From: Elainella sp. Prado103
GTDB lineage: Bacteria; Cyanobacteriota; Cyanobacteriia; Elainellales; Elainellaceae
Assembly: GCA_025454395.1 (NCBI GenBank)
Contig: JALOOM010000001.1
Location: forward strand, 1-64,000
DNA length: 64,000 nucleotides
Direction: 5' to 3'
Part shown: piece after piece, positions 34,469 to 44,934 of the stretch
How positions within the stretch are numbered: position 1 is the first letter of the stretch
How the letters are laid out: each line of letters starts with the position of its first letter
Made by a program: the position numbers and the translations under genes
Notes under the pieces: generated by a model
The model's database searches: none
What the model was told of the DNA's origin: nothing
The model's input: the letters and a program-made list of their open reading frames with translations, nothing else

Positions 34469-36259
34469 ATGATTTCAAAACCCAGCTTGAGTGCTTTGGT
34501 CATCGTTCAAGCGCTTTTTGGGGTGCTTACCCTTGCGTCTAGTGCGATCGCTAATCCGAGAGTAGAGACGGTGGAGACAGTAGAGATAGGAGAAGCAGCA
34601 GAAATAGATGATACGACCTATGCTCCCGAGCAGTCGTTGGATACATCTAGAAAGCCATCCATGGTTAAATCTGATTCAATATCAACACCGTCATCAGATT
34701 TGGCATCTCAGTTGGTGTTTGAGAGAGAACCTGGAAATCCTAATTCTCACGTGACTGAATCGGGTGATGCACCAGTTCCCCTCGATCCGGCAATCCCATC
34801 CTCTGCCCTGGATCAACTCACCTCTGTGACTCAGCTCTCTGATGTGCAACCGACCGACTGGGCCTATCAGGCTTTGCAATCTCTGGTCGAACGCTATGGC
34901 TGTATTGTCGGTTATCCAGACAGTACTTATCGGGGACAGCGGGCGTTAAGCCGATTTGAATTTGCGGCCGGCATGAATGCTTGTTTGGATCGAGTCAGCG
35001 AGTTGCTGGCAGCCAGCACATCCGACCTAGCCACCAAAGAAGATCTAGCGACACTTCAGCGCTTGCAAGAAGAATTTGCCGCCGAGTTAGCAGCCCTGCG
35101 GGGTCGCGTCGATGTGCTTGATGCCCGCGTTACAGAACTGGAAACCAACCAGTTCTCGACCACCACCAAACTGACGAGCGAAACTATTTTCTCGCTCTCG
35201 GATATCTACGGGGGCAACGGGGTCAGTGATGCCAATCAGACGATTTTCCAGAGTCGGGTGCGGCTCAACTTTGACACCAGCTTTTACGGCAACGATCAAC
35301 TGCGGGCTCGGCTACAATACCGCAATACTGGCTTTTTCAACTTAGGCGACAATGAGGAACCCCTCAGCTTCACCGATGGCGATGTGGTACCCATGGTGGC
35401 TTACCCCAGCCCCTACGTGCGGCAATCTACCCTCTATTATCAGTTTGGTGATGATGGGACAGATATTAAACTCTCGCAACTGTTCTATCGCTTTGCAGTC
35501 GGCGATGGTCTACAAGTGGTGCTAGGCGCAACCGGAACTGGCATGAGCGATGTCGTCTCAACTGTGAGCCCGATCGATGCCGGTGGTTTTGGCTCAATTA
35601 GCTTATTAGCATACAACCCAATCTATGACGCAGGCGCAACCGGAACAGGGCTGGGCATCACCTACGACTTCACAGACGATATCCAGTTGGGTTTGGGCTA
35701 CCTGACTGGGGATGCGGGGAATCCGTTGCCCGGACGAGGCTTATTTAATGGTGGTTATACTGCTTTCGGCCAGCTCACGTTCAGTCCTGGCAATTTCACG
35801 GCGGCCCTATCCTATGCCAACGCTTACCTGAATACGCCAGTCGCTTTTCAACCGGCTGCCGTTAGCAACATTTATGCTCTGTCGCTCAACTATGGGATCA
35901 CCCCTCGCATCAACCTAGGTGGCTGGTTTGCCTATGAAGACGGTAAGTTGCTGAGTCGGGCTGACTATCAGTCGTTTGGCTATGCGGGGTATCTAGCGAT
36001 CAATGATCTAGGGGCAACCAACAATCAACTGATCCTGGCTTTGGGTGTTCCGCCTCGTATCTCAGACTATCAGATTGGTGATGAACGGATCGGAGAATTT
36101 ATCGATGATGCGGCATTAAATGCTGAAATCTCTTATCGGATCGCCGTTAATGAAAGCATCTATGTCACACCTGGTTTAATTTGGACGACCGATCCCGGTA
36201 ACGATAATGAAAACGCTGATATTTTCTTACCAGTGATTCGCACCACTTTTTACTTCTAG
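34469..36259 (+). CDS. SLH-domain outer-membrane porin (OprB-like, cyanobacterial iron-uptake porin family)
   Basis: Outer-membrane channel of 596 residues. A signal peptide is followed by a low-complexity Glu/Thr region. An SLH domain (about 130-190, VQPTDWAYQALQSLVERYGCIVGYPD) binds the cell wall, a coiled coil (about 195-235) follows, and a long beta-barrel ends in the aromatic TTFYF. The automatic name iron uptake porin is common for this family, but these channels carry many small solutes. Its position between a CNT transporter and ribokinase suggests nucleoside or sugar entry. ATG at 34469 is chosen over GTG at 34466. The ribosome-binding site AGGAG is formed at a MITE junction. Confidence 0.88.
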   Translation: MISKPSLSALVIVQALFGVLTLASSAIANPRVETVETVEIGEAAEIDDTTYAPEQSLDTSRKPSMVKSDSISTPSSDLASQLVFEREPGNPNSHVTESGDAPVPLDPAIPSSALDQLTSVTQLSDVQPTDWAYQALQSLVERYGCIVGYPDSTYRGQRALSRFEFAAGMNACLDRVSELLAASTSDLATKEDLATLQRLQEEFAAELAALRGRVDVLDARVTELETNQFSTTTKLTSETIFSLSDIYGGNGVSDANQTIFQSRVRLNFDTSFYGNDQLRARLQYRNTGFFNLGDNEEPLSFTDGDVVPMVAYPSPYVRQSTLYYQFGDDGTDIKLSQLFYRFAVGDGLQVVLGATGTGMSDVVSTVSPIDAGGFGSISLLAYNPIYDAGATGTGLGITYDFTDDIQLGLGYLTGDAGNPLPGRGLFNGGYTAFGQLTFSPGNFTAALSYANAYLNTPVAFQPAAVSNIYALSLNYGITPRINLGGWFAYEDGKLLSRADYQSFGYAGYLAINDLGATNNQLILALGVPPRISDYQIGDERIGEFIDDAALNAEISYRIAVNESIYVTPGLIWTTDPGNDNENADIFLPVIRTTFYF

Positions 36260-36460
36260 GCGCTTCGGGTCAGTAGGCACTTGGCATAATACGGGCTTCG
36301 GATGAATAGGGGCTTCGGATACCCCCCGCTCAGAATTGCACTAAGTTTTTTGAAGCTTCCTCCAACCCCGATCGAGCCCGCATCGTATACTAGAGCGCAT
36401 CCCCAATGAGGGGTTTGAGAGTCCGCCTTCTTCGTTCATCTATATCTCCCACCTTGTGTT

Positions 36461-37378
36461 ATGAGTGTGATCGTCTTTGGTAGCATCAACATGGATCTGG
36501 TGGCTCGCACGCCCCGGATTCCAGTTCCAGGCGAAACCTTGATCGGTCATAGTTTTGAAACGGTGCCAGGAGGTAAAGGAGCGAATCAGGCTGTGGCCGT
36601 GGCACGACTAGAGATCCCAACCGCTCTGATTGGACGAGTGGGTGGAGATGCCTTTGGCGAAACGCTGTTGAATGGCTTAGTGAGTAGCGGAGTGGATTGT
36701 CAGGGCGTGTTGATCGATCGCACCACGCACTCTGGGGTGGCGATCATTACGGTCGATGATGCTAGCGAGAATAATATTGTGATTGTGCCAGGGGCAAATG
36801 GTCATGTCGATGCCACGGATGTCGATCGGCTGCCAGCAATTTTATCTGGAGCGAAAGTCTTGCTCCTCCAGTTAGAGGTGCCCCTACCAGCGGTCGTTGC
36901 GGCTGCCAAAGTGGCGAAGCAAGCCGGACTTACCGTAATTCTTGACCCGGCTCCGGCCCGATCGGATCTGCCCGATCAGCTTTATCCCTTGGTGGACATT
37001 ATCACGCCAAATCAGGTGGAAACCAGTCAGCTCGTTGGGTTTGAAGTTTCTGACTTGACTACTGCACAACAGGCGGCTCAAACGCTGCATCAACGCGGTG
37101 TCGGCACGGTGATTACCAAACTGGGTAAAGCAGGTGCCCTCTGTATGACAGCTACTGAAACCTTCGAAATTCCCGTGTTTCCGGTTAAAGCAGTAGATAC
37201 GGTGGCGGCAGGGGATGCGTTTAACGGTGGACTGGCGGCCGGATTGGCGGCCGGGTTGGATCTGCGCCCAGCAACTCGCCAAGCTGCGGCTGTGGCTGCT
37301 CTTTCGGTCACCAAAGCCGGTGCTCAGCCTTCGTTGCCGACTCGATCGGAATTAGATGATTTTTTGCGATCGGTCTAG
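36461..37378 (+). CDS. rbsK: Ribokinase
   Basis: PfkB-family sugar kinase of 305 residues that phosphorylates ribose at O5. The N-terminal signature GSINMDLVARTPRIPVPGET leads into PGGKGANQAVAVARL, and the C-terminal catalytic signature DTVAAGDAFNGGLAAGLAAG contains the base aspartate. Length and both PfkB signatures are complete. In this setting it would trap ribose released by the nucleoside hydrolase and feed it to the pentose phosphate pathway. It follows the porin by 200 bp. That gap contains GGCTTCGGAT duplications near 36291-36320 and no clear terminator. Confidence 0.93.
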   Translation: MSVIVFGSINMDLVARTPRIPVPGETLIGHSFETVPGGKGANQAVAVARLEIPTALIGRVGGDAFGETLLNGLVSSGVDCQGVLIDRTTHSGVAIITVDDASENNIVIVPGANGHVDATDVDRLPAILSGAKVLLLQLEVPLPAVVAAAKVAKQAGLTVILDPAPARSDLPDQLYPLVDIITPNQVETSQLVGFEVSDLTTAQQAAQTLHQRGVGTVITKLGKAGALCMTATETFEIPVFPVKAVDTVAAGDAFNGGLAAGLAAGLDLRPATRQAAAVAALSVTKAGAQPSLPTRSELDDFLRSV

Positions 37379-37467
37379 TCATTTGCTGGTCGATCTTATC
37401 CCTCTACCTATCTTGATGCACGCCACCGAAAAGCCACTCTACCAAGTTTTCTTCACCTCTCCCAGAA

Positions 37468-37497
37468 ATGAGGGGAAAAGATTGGTCAGTTAATCAG
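37468..37497. mobile_element. MITE remnant (one end)
   Basis: ATGAGGGGAAAAGATTGG followed by TCAGTTAATCAG matches the right end of the MITE family with two changes. The other end is missing. The stop codon and last residues of the minus-strand gene that ends at 37486 lie in this remnant. Confidence 0.8.
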
Positions 37498-38130
37498 GTC
37501 TTTGCCCACAATCAGCCATACTAGCCAGCCCAAATAATGCATCACCACAACCAACCAAAACGCAAATTGATAGGAAGGTTTACTCACTTTGTGACGAAAC
37601 ATTCGCTGAGCTATAAATCCACCCATCCAGCCGCCGAAAAGATCCCATAGAATTAATGTCTTCTCCGACGTTCTCCAAGCTTTTTGTCTTGCTCGGTCTT
37701 TGTCATCTCGATACAGCAGAAAACTGATACATCCGACCCCTGGGTAAAGCAGTAAAACCCAAAAATATCCCGTTGTGAAAGCAAAATGAATGGCTCCAAT
37801 CACTGGGAAAATCGCCAGCAGGAGTATGGGCAAAATAGGTAGTGGAGCGTCCGATCGGGCTGATGGATCTCTGGTAGAACGCACTGAAGCCGATGCACCA
37901 GAACGTTGCAACCTGGCTCCTAGAATAAAGGCGTTAACTGCCCGCACCTTACCCGCTTGCTCGATCGCGTGATAGTAAATTGTGTCACCTACCACAGGAC
38001 GGCGGCTAGCATCTTTGAGTTCGCTCACATGTAAGAAAACTTCTGAACTGCCATCTACAGGTTGAATGAAGCCAAACCCTCGCTCATCCTTCCAGGTTTT
38101 CAGTTGTCCTCTACGCAGTCCAGGCTTCAT
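37486..38130 (-). CDS. Cold-shock domain and DUF1294 membrane protein
   Basis: Fusion protein of 214 residues. An N-terminal cold-shock/OB domain (about 5-70) contains GQLKTWKDERGFGFIQP and VFLHVSEL, the RNA-binding motifs RNP1 and RNP2. After a short basic linker, DUF1294 occupies about 105-214 with four membrane segments and the family landmark WDLFGGWMGGFIAQRMFRHK. This fusion is known in many bacteria but its job is unclear. ATG at 38130 (GGGAGAAG upstream) is chosen over 38154. The last residues LIN and the stop are encoded by a MITE remnant. Confidence 0.88.
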   Translation of the reverse strand: MKPGLRRGQLKTWKDERGFGFIQPVDGSSEVFLHVSELKDASRRPVVGDTIYYHAIEQAGKVRAVNAFILGARLQRSGASASVRSTRDPSARSDAPLPILPILLLAIFPVIGAIHFAFTTGYFWVLLLYPGVGCISFLLYRDDKDRARQKAWRTSEKTLILWDLFGGWMGGFIAQRMFRHKVSKPSYQFAFWLVVVMHYLGWLVWLIVGKDLIN

Positions 38131-38226
38131 CTGTCTTCTCCCTACGCTCAGCAAGTTTTATGCCATCAGGATGGCTTCACTATACTCTCGCTGAGTCGTC
38201 CTGGCAGGATGCAACTGCTTCAATAC

Positions 38227-38302
38227 TAGGGAGCAATATTAGGGAGCAATATTAGGGAGCAATACTAGGGAGCAATATTAGGGAGCAACATTAGGGAGCA
38301 AC
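38227..38302. repeat. 13-bp tandem repeat, about six copies
   Basis: Units of TAGGGAGCAATAT with single-base changes lie in the divergent gap 38131-38655. The rest of this gap shows no gene. A GTG-started extension of the ABC1 kinase frame begins at 38551 but looks unlike coding sequence. Confidence 0.9.
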
Positions 38303-38655
38303 TTGATCATGCAATACTCAGATTCATAATTGATCGATCGGGCTCATCAACTCAACCGATCGGAGCAGGATAGAGCCAGAGAAGACTGTTACAATGCTTT
38401 ACATAGGTCTAATTTCTGAAACATTCTCTTGACGACCACCCGTAACTGGCGGTCAGAAGACAATCATCAGAAATCCACACCTTTTGAGGTTGGTTTTTGC
38501 GATCGAGCGTTCATCCTTGTGGCTCAGCAAACTGACTAGAGTAGGAAGAAGTGGCGTTGACCTGCAATTCCCCTGTCACCTATCCAATGTCGCCTATCAA
38601 ACCTCAGTGGCGATGGCTGAATGGCTACCCTGACCGATCGATTATCTGGAGAGTT

Positions 38656-40662
38656 ATGCAAACCTACACCTCGTCTGAATCTGATGTCGTTCAAGGGATT
38701 GTGATCGAAAGCGAACTCAATCCTCTACCCCAAGAACACTTGAAGTCGGTGCCGGTGAATGAACTGGATCCAGATGCTGTGGCTCAACGGTATGATCCGG
38801 AGGTGATTTCAGCCTACTATCGAGGTCGGCTGTTCCAAGTGGTGGGTCGTACAATCACCATCTTCTGGACTTTTATCGTTTTTCTACTCTCTCTCTGGTG
38901 GGATCGGCAAACAGGGCGAATTGATAAGAACCAGGGCAAGCGCGCCATTCAACTGCGGGAAATTTTGACCCGTTTGGGGCCAGCCTACATCAAGGTGGGA
39001 CAGGCTCTCTCAACCCGCCCAGACTTGGTGCCGCCTCTATATTTAGAAGAATTAACCCAACTGCAAGATCAACTGCCGCCGTTTCCGAACGAAATTGCCT
39101 TTCAGTTTATTGAAGAAGAGTTAGGCGATCGACCGGATCAAATCTATGCGGAACTGTCCGAACAGCCGTTGGCAGCCGCATCTTTAGGACAGGTTTATAA
39201 GGGTAAGTTGAAAAGTGGTGAAACGGTGGCTGTGAAGGTGCAGCGACCGGGATTGGCGCAGCGGATCACGCTGGATATTTATATTTTGCGGCAACTAGCG
39301 CTCTGGGCGACCCAAACCTTCAAGCGTATCCGCAGTGATCTGGTCGGCATCATGGATGAGTTTGGAGCCCGCATCTTTGAGGAGATGGATTACACCCAGG
39401 AAGGGCGCAATGCGGAGCGTTTTGCCCAGCTCTATGGTCATTTGCCTGACATTTATGTGCCGCGCATCTACTGGCAATATACCCAGCGTCGGGTGCTGAC
39501 GATGGAATGGATTACTGGCACCAAACTAACCCAACTGCAAGAAATTCGAGCTCAGGGGATTGATGCGGGCTATCTAGTAGATGTAGGAGTTCAGTGTTCA
39601 CTGCGGCAATTACTGGAGCATGGCTTTTTCCATGCCGATCCCCATCCAGGCAATTTGTTGGCCACCCCGGACGGTAAGCTGGCTTATCTTGACTTTGGCA
39701 TGATGAGCGAAGTTCAGCCCCCTCAACGCTACGGGCTCATCGAAGCGGTGGTGCATTTGGTGAATCGCGATTTTGAGTCGCTGGCGCAGGATTATGTCAA
39801 TCTGGAGTTTCTCTCGCCTGAAACCGATCTAACTCCGATCGTGCCAGCCTTTGCCAATGTGTTTAACGATGCTTTGGGCGGATCGGTCGCCGAGATCAAT
39901 ATTAAGAGTATTACCGATCAACTTTCGGCGATCATGTACGAGTTTCCGTTCCGGGTGCCAGCCTATTATGCGCTAATCATTCGATCGCTGGTGACCCTGG
40001 AAGGGATCGCAATTAATGTCGATCCCAACTTCAAGGTCTTAAGCAAGGCTTACCCCTATGTCGCCAAACGACTGCTCACGGATCCGGCTCCGCAGTTACG
40101 GGCTTCTCTACAAGACCTGTTGTTCAAGGACGGTGGGTTCCGCTGGAATCGTCTAGAAAACCTCTTGCGGAATGCCAGAGATAGCTCTGACTATGACATT
40201 AACCGTGTACTCGATCAAACGGTGGAGTTTCTCTTCTCCGAGCGGGGCGCTTTTATTCGCGAAAATCTGGCTGACGAAATTGTCAAAGGGCTCGATACCG
40301 CCGGCCGCAATGCCATCGACCAAATGAAGCAGCAACTTTGGGAATTCGCTGGTCTATCTACGCCTGCCTCGGCTTCTCCTATCCCGTCCGAGGCACCTAC
40401 TCCCACCACGTTAGATCATGTTGCCCGCATTATCGATTTGCTGCGAGAAACCCCAGGGTTTGATCCTTTGCGATTTGTGCCTTTGGTGCCCCGCATTCTG
40501 GCGAAACCTGAAACTCACCAATTGGGGCAACAAATTGTGGGTGGATTGGCACAAAGGGTGGCAGCTCGGATGATTCGAGAATTGCTGTTACGAGATCAAG
40601 CAGCCCAGCCCGCGCTCAGCCCTCCTACCAGCCTGCCTCGATCGCTGCCCGCTGCCCGATAA
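38656..40662 (+). CDS. ABC1/UbiB-family atypical kinase
   Basis: Protein of 668 residues of the ABC1K (AarF/UbiB/COQ8) family. The family-specific KxGQ motif is in LGPAYIKVGQALSTRPDLVP. The Ala-rich nucleotide loop is LAAASLGQVYKGKL, VAVKVQRPG supplies the lysine, and the catalytic and metal loops are HADPHPGNLL and YLDFGMMSE. A C-terminal extension of about 200 residues follows. Plastid and cyanobacterial ABC1 kinases are tied to prenylquinone metabolism and membrane stress, and a thylakoid location is likely. The ATG at 38656 has GGAG 5 bp upstream. The open frame reaches a GTG at 38551. Confidence 0.92.
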   Translation: MQTYTSSESDVVQGIVIESELNPLPQEHLKSVPVNELDPDAVAQRYDPEVISAYYRGRLFQVVGRTITIFWTFIVFLLSLWWDRQTGRIDKNQGKRAIQLREILTRLGPAYIKVGQALSTRPDLVPPLYLEELTQLQDQLPPFPNEIAFQFIEEELGDRPDQIYAELSEQPLAAASLGQVYKGKLKSGETVAVKVQRPGLAQRITLDIYILRQLALWATQTFKRIRSDLVGIMDEFGARIFEEMDYTQEGRNAERFAQLYGHLPDIYVPRIYWQYTQRRVLTMEWITGTKLTQLQEIRAQGIDAGYLVDVGVQCSLRQLLEHGFFHADPHPGNLLATPDGKLAYLDFGMMSEVQPPQRYGLIEAVVHLVNRDFESLAQDYVNLEFLSPETDLTPIVPAFANVFNDALGGSVAEINIKSITDQLSAIMYEFPFRVPAYYALIIRSLVTLEGIAINVDPNFKVLSKAYPYVAKRLLTDPAPQLRASLQDLLFKDGGFRWNRLENLLRNARDSSDYDINRVLDQTVEFLFSERGAFIRENLADEIVKGLDTAGRNAIDQMKQQLWEFAGLSTPASASPIPSEAPTPTTLDHVARIIDLLRETPGFDPLRFVPLVPRILAKPETHQLGQQIVGGLAQRVAARMIRELLLRDQAAQPALSPPTSLPRSLPAAR

Positions 40663-40885
40663 ACCATTTCCGCAGCAATTCCCGCAGCAATATATCTAGC
40701 AGCATATAGCCATCAGTATTGGGGCTGGGACAAGGGGCATGCCTGTTGATTCCAGCCTTTGCAAAGTTCTCACGATCGGAAATACTGCTATATTTCCTAG
40801 CCCCATCCACTTGTTGGAGCAGCCAATCGAGGAACGATACCCATGCGTGGCTCGATCGACTCATCTCTGACTAATGCTCATGATT

Positions 40886-40953
40886 CAGACAGTTCGCCAA
40901 ACCAGACAGTTCGCCAAACCAGACAGTTCGCCAAACCAGACAGTTCGCTAAAC
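40886..40953. repeat. 17-bp tandem repeat, four copies
   Basis: Four copies of CAGACAGTTCGCCAAAC (one with a single change) lie between the convergent ABC1 kinase and coiled-coil genes. The remainder of the 310-bp gap holds no gene. Confidence 0.95.
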
Positions 40954-40972
40954 CAGGCACTGAGCCAGACAT

Positions 40973-41464
40973 TTAGTCTGACTTTGCACTGCCTAACGTG
41001 TCTTCTTCGCCGTTCAGGTTGGCACGATACTGAGCCGCGAGCTGTTCTAGCTGCTCCTTTTCGGCCTTGAGGTTTTCCTCCAATTCCTGAATTTGCTCGC
41101 GCCGAGCCTCCATTTCCAGAGTGCGGCGTTGCAGTTCCTGACTTTTTAGGGTTAGCGACTGCCGCCACTGTTCAGCCCGTTGCACTTCCTCTTGCAAATC
41201 CGTCGGCGTAATCCCTGCTACCAAGTATTGTTCAATGATTTCCAGAATCCAACTGGTGGCATCTTGCACCTTCTGGACTTGCCGCGTGGCATTCAGCTCC
41301 ACCAGCAGCAGCGTGCCTTCGGGATGATGGTTATCCTCCAGATAGAGATCGGTAATTTCTTCCGTCACCACTGTCCATGCATATTCAGCCCTTTGTTGAG
41401 CAAGGAGCTGCAATTGCGCCTTACCCCCAGGATCACACCTTTTGACCTGAGCCAGATGCCACAT
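40973..41464 (-). CDS. Coiled-coil protein of unknown function
   Basis: Protein of 163 residues that I do not recognise by family. The N-terminal half (about 1-85) looks globular (MWHLAQVKRCDPGGKAQLQL, EGTLLLVELNATRQVQKV). The C-terminal half (about 90-155) is a strongly charged coiled coil. No membrane segment or signal peptide is visible. It lies 75 bp downstream of valS on the same strand, so it may be cotranscribed. Proteins of this style are conserved in cyanobacteria without an assigned role. Confidence 0.75.
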   Translation of the reverse strand: MWHLAQVKRCDPGGKAQLQLLAQQRAEYAWTVVTEEITDLYLEDNHHPEGTLLLVELNATRQVQKVQDATSWILEIIEQYLVAGITPTDLQEEVQRAEQWRQSLTLKSQELQRRTLEMEARREQIQELEENLKAEKEQLEQLAAQYRANLNGEEDTLGSAKSD

Positions 41465-41539
41465 CGTTGTGCTTGTTCGATCGTTGAGAAAAGTATATCC
41501 CTTGATTTGGGCGTTGAGTGTTGTCTAACTCACGAGCGG

Positions 41540-44500
41540 CTAATCAGACAGCCCTTTCAGCCTATTTTGGAGGATTTCCGCCTGTTTTTCAGCTTCGGCT
41601 AATGCAGTTCTAGCATTTTGCACGACCTCTGCGGGGGCTTTGTCTACAAAATTAGGATTACTCAATCGCTGCGTGAGGGATTGCCGCTCCGCTTCTGCTT
41701 TAGTCAGATCCTTTTGCAGCTTGGCTCGCAGCAGATCCAGATCCACCACACCGGCGAGCGGGATAGAAACCTGCACTGTGCCGATCACCCCTACCGCTTG
41801 TTGTCCTGCCGTTGGAGTGGCCACCGTTGGAATCGTATCGGTCGGAGTTGCCGCCACTGTCGGCTGCACATCGTTGATGCTGCCGCTAATTTGTTGGCGT
41901 AAATGGTGAATTTGATCGGCTAAGGTCTGACGACTTTCGGCAGTGCGTAAATAGCGATAGATGAACCAGATCGTGTAGCCCATACCGATCAATTTCAGGA
42001 TGGGTGAAATCAAGAATAACCGATTCATCGATCCCACCACTGCCAGCAGTACCTTAGCGCTCAAAAGCACGATCACCAGATATAGCAAAGTAAAAGCCGG
42101 TTTACGGTAGGCTGCCAGCCCAATATCCGCCAGCGTATCGGTTAGGTCTTCGGCAAAATCACTCAGATCAGGAGTATCAGCAGCCACGGCATGGGCGCTA
42201 GTAGCGGGTTGGGCCACTGGAGATTGGATCGTCAGACGCTCAACACGAGCCAGATCTTGAATATAGGATTGACCTGCGGTCAGGATCTCCTGCTCACTCG
42301 GATCCTCGGTTTCCAGAATCGTCTGAATTTTCGCACCGGGCTTGATGTCCGACTCGGCTCGCAGGTTGCGGATCGTGCGAATTGTGCCAATCAGCAGCTC
42401 AAACTGCTGTTCCAAATCTAGATTGATCAGCGAGTCGATCGTCTCTGGATAGGATTGCAGCGCCAAATAGCTGTGGGCATCGGCTTGAGTCAGGGTATGC
42501 CAGACCTCCTCAGTCAGGTGGGGCATAAACGGATGCAGCAGTCGGAGGGTGCCTTCCAGCACGTAGGCCAACACCTGTTGCGCCACCCGCCGCGAGGCCG
42601 AACCGGGCTGCTGGAGCCGTGACTTCACCAGCTCAATATACCAGTCGCAGAAATCGCCCCAGATGAATTCATACAGCCCCTTAGCAGCTTCGCCCATGCC
42701 ATACTGATCGAGGTCGGCGCGAGTTTGCTGGATCGTGCGGTGATAGCGGGACAGAATCCAGCGATCGGCCAATTCCAGTGCGGCTGGATCGGGTAAGCCT
42801 AATTGGGCTGGGGTTTGACCCTCCAGGTTCAGCATCACAAATCGGGAAGCATTCCAGATTTTATTGGTGAAGTTGCGAGAGGATTCGACGGAGGGTGATT
42901 CGTCGGTTTTGCGATCGTACTCTAGCTTAATATCTTGCCCGGCTCCAGCCACTTCTTTCACTAGGGTAAACCGCAGCGCATCCGTGCCATATTTGGCGAT
43001 CAAAATCAGCGGATCGATGCCGTTGTTGGCCGATTTCGACATTTTCTTGCCGTTTTCATCCCGTACCAACCCGTGGATGTAAACCGTGCTGAAGGGCATC
43101 TGGCCGGTGAAGTGACCCGCCAGCATCGTCATTCGTGCCACCCAGAAAAAGATGATGTCAAAGCCAGTCACCAAAGTGGTGGTGGGATAGTAGGTGGATA
43201 GATCGGCCGTTTGATCGGGCCAGCCCATGGTCGAGAAGGGCCAAAGCCCGGAAGAGAACCAGGTATCCAGCACATCCGGATCTTGTTCAAGCTGTACGGC
43301 TTCGCCCCACTGAGCCACCGCCTGCTGTCGTGCTTCTGCCTCATTCATGGCCACAAACAAAGGGGTTTCGTCGGTGATTTCGCCGTTTGTTTCACTGACT
43401 GCATACCAAGCGGGAATTTGATGCCCCCACCAGAGCTGCCGCGAAATACACCAATCCTTCAGGCTAACCAGCCAGTCGCGGTAGACCTTCGTCCAGCGTT
43501 CCGGCACGAAAACCGGATCCTGCTGCTGATCGAGAAACTCTAAAGCCCGATCGGCCAGAGGGCGAATTTTGACAAACCACTGGGTGGAAAGCAGCGGCTC
43601 CACCGGCACCTTACCCCGATCGCTGTAGGGCACGGTGTGCTTGTAGGGTTCCACTTTGACCAATGCCCCCAACTCTTCCAGGCGTTTCACCACATTTTTG
43701 CGGGCCACAAACCGATCTTGCCCCTGAAACTCGCCGCCGTTTTCGTTGATCGTGCCGTCTTTGTGGAGCAGATTGATCATGGGCAGATTGTGGCGCTTGC
43801 CCATCTCAAAGTCATTGGGATCGTGGGCCGGGGTCACCTTAACGCAGCCCGTACCAAAGGCAGCATCGACATACTCATCGGCAATGATGGGGATCTGCCG
43901 CTCCATGATCGGTAGCTGTAGGGTTTTGCCCACGAAATCTCGATAGCGATCGTCATTGGGGTTGACTGCCACCGCCGTATCCCCCAGCATGGTTTCTGGG
44001 CGAGTTGTTGCCACTTCCACGTAGCCCGATCCATCCGTGAGGGGATAGCGGAAATGCCAGAGATTCCCTTCAACTTCCTTGTTTTCCACTTCCAGATCCG
44101 ACACCGCCGACTGGCTGGACGGGCACCAGTTGACCATATACTTGCCGCGATAGATCAACCCTTCCTGGTAGAGCTGGGTGAAGGCCGTCAGCACGGCTTT
44201 AGACAAGCCTGCATCCATGGTGAAGCGCTCGCGGCTCCAGTCTACTGAAACCCCCAAACTGCGGAGTTGTCCGACGATCGTGCCACCAGATTCCGCTTTC
44301 CACTGCCAAGCTCGCTCCAAAAAGGCCGATCGCCCCACTGCATCTCGACTCTTGCCCTCGGCTTTGAGCTGCCTTTCCAGGATCGTCTGCACAGCAATGC
44401 TGGCGTGATCGGTGCCCGGCAGCCAGAGCGTATTGCGTCCCAACATGCGTTGATAGCGCACCAACGTATCGATCAAAGCATTCTCGAAGGCATGACCCAT

Positions 44501-44668
44501 GTGGAGGCTACCCGTGACGTTGGGCGGCGGAATCACCACACAGTAAGGCTCCCCCGGATGATCGGGCTGGGACTTAAACACCTGATCGGCTTCCCAAGCG
44601 GTTTGCCACTTATTTTCGGTTGCGGAGGCATCGTACTGGCTGGCGAGAGACGGGATCGTTGCAGTCAT
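41540..44668 (-). CDS. valS: Valyl-tRNA synthetase with CAAD membrane domain
   Basis: Class I aminoacyl-tRNA synthetase of 1042 residues that charges tRNA-Val. The HIGH-type motif is [14 protein letters not shown] near residue 50, and KMSKS occurs as [12 protein letters not shown]. An editing domain and anticodon-binding domain follow. Near residues 840-925 lies an insertion with two hydrophobic segments, predicted amphipathic helices and the [12 protein letters not shown] coil. This is the CAAD domain known to anchor some cyanobacterial synthetases to thylakoids. The usual C-terminal coiled-coil arm ([19 protein letters not shown]) comes after it. ATG at 44668 is preferred to the first one at 44725, which adds 19 unlike residues. 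Confidence 0.96.
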   Translation of the reverse strand: MTATIPSLASQYDASATENKWQTAWEADQVFKSQPDHPGEPYCVVIPPPNVTGSLHMGHAFENALIDTLVRYQRMLGRNTLWLPGTDHASIAVQTILERQLKAEGKSRDAVGRSAFLERAWQWKAESGGTIVGQLRSLGVSVDWSRERFTMDAGLSKAVLTAFTQLYQEGLIYRGKYMVNWCPSSQSAVSDLEVENKEVEGNLWHFRYPLTDGSGYVEVATTRPETMLGDTAVAVNPNDDRYRDFVGKTLQLPIMERQIPIIADEYVDAAFGTGCVKVTPAHDPNDFEMGKRHNLPMINLLHKDGTINENGGEFQGQDRFVARKNVVKRLEELGALVKVEPYKHTVPYSDRGKVPVEPLLSTQWFVKIRPLADRALEFLDQQQDPVFVPERWTKVYRDWLVSLKDWCISRQLWWGHQIPAWYAVSETNGEITDETPLFVAMNEAEARQQAVAQWGEAVQLEQDPDVLDTWFSSGLWPFSTMGWPDQTADLSTYYPTTTLVTGFDIIFFWVARMTMLAGHFTGQMPFSTVYIHGLVRDENGKKMSKSANNGIDPLILIAKYGTDALRFTLVKEVAGAGQDIKLEYDRKTDESPSVESSRNFTNKIWNASRFVMLNLEGQTPAQLGLPDPAALELADRWILSRYHRTIQQTRADLDQYGMGEAAKGLYEFIWGDFCDWYIELVKSRLQQPGSASRRVAQQVLAYVLEGTLRLLHPFMPHLTEEVWHTLTQADAHSYLALQSYPETIDSLINLDLEQQFELLIGTIRTIRNLRAESDIKPGAKIQTILETEDPSEQEILTAGQSYIQDLARVERLTIQSPVAQPATSAHAVAADTPDLSDFAEDLTDTLADIGLAAYRKPAFTLLYLVIVLLSAKVLLAVVGSMNRLFLISPILKLIGMGYTIWFIYRYLRTAESRQTLADQIHHLRQQISGSINDVQPTVAATPTDTIPTVATPTAGQQAVGVIGTVQVSIPLAGVVDLDLLRAKLQKDLTKAEAERQSLTQRLSNPNFVDKAPAEVVQNARTALAEAEKQAEILQNRLKGLSD

Positions 44669-44934
44669 GAACTCAATCAAAAAGAGGGCGGAGGCAAAAA
44701 CACGGGCGATGTCTGGATCGGACAACCATCAAGGGAAAGGAGCGTTGATCGATCGGAGGTTATTGTATTGAATCGAATCTGGCCCAAATCATGTTCCCGA
44801 TATTCTGATCAAATCTGATCAAAGCAGACATCTTCTCTTAAAGATATCTGAATTTCGCCCATCGGGTAGGGGTAGCCAGGTTTCTTGCTATGCTGAAAGA
44901 CTGGAGATTTACCGAACATTCATTGGTTTCAGCC

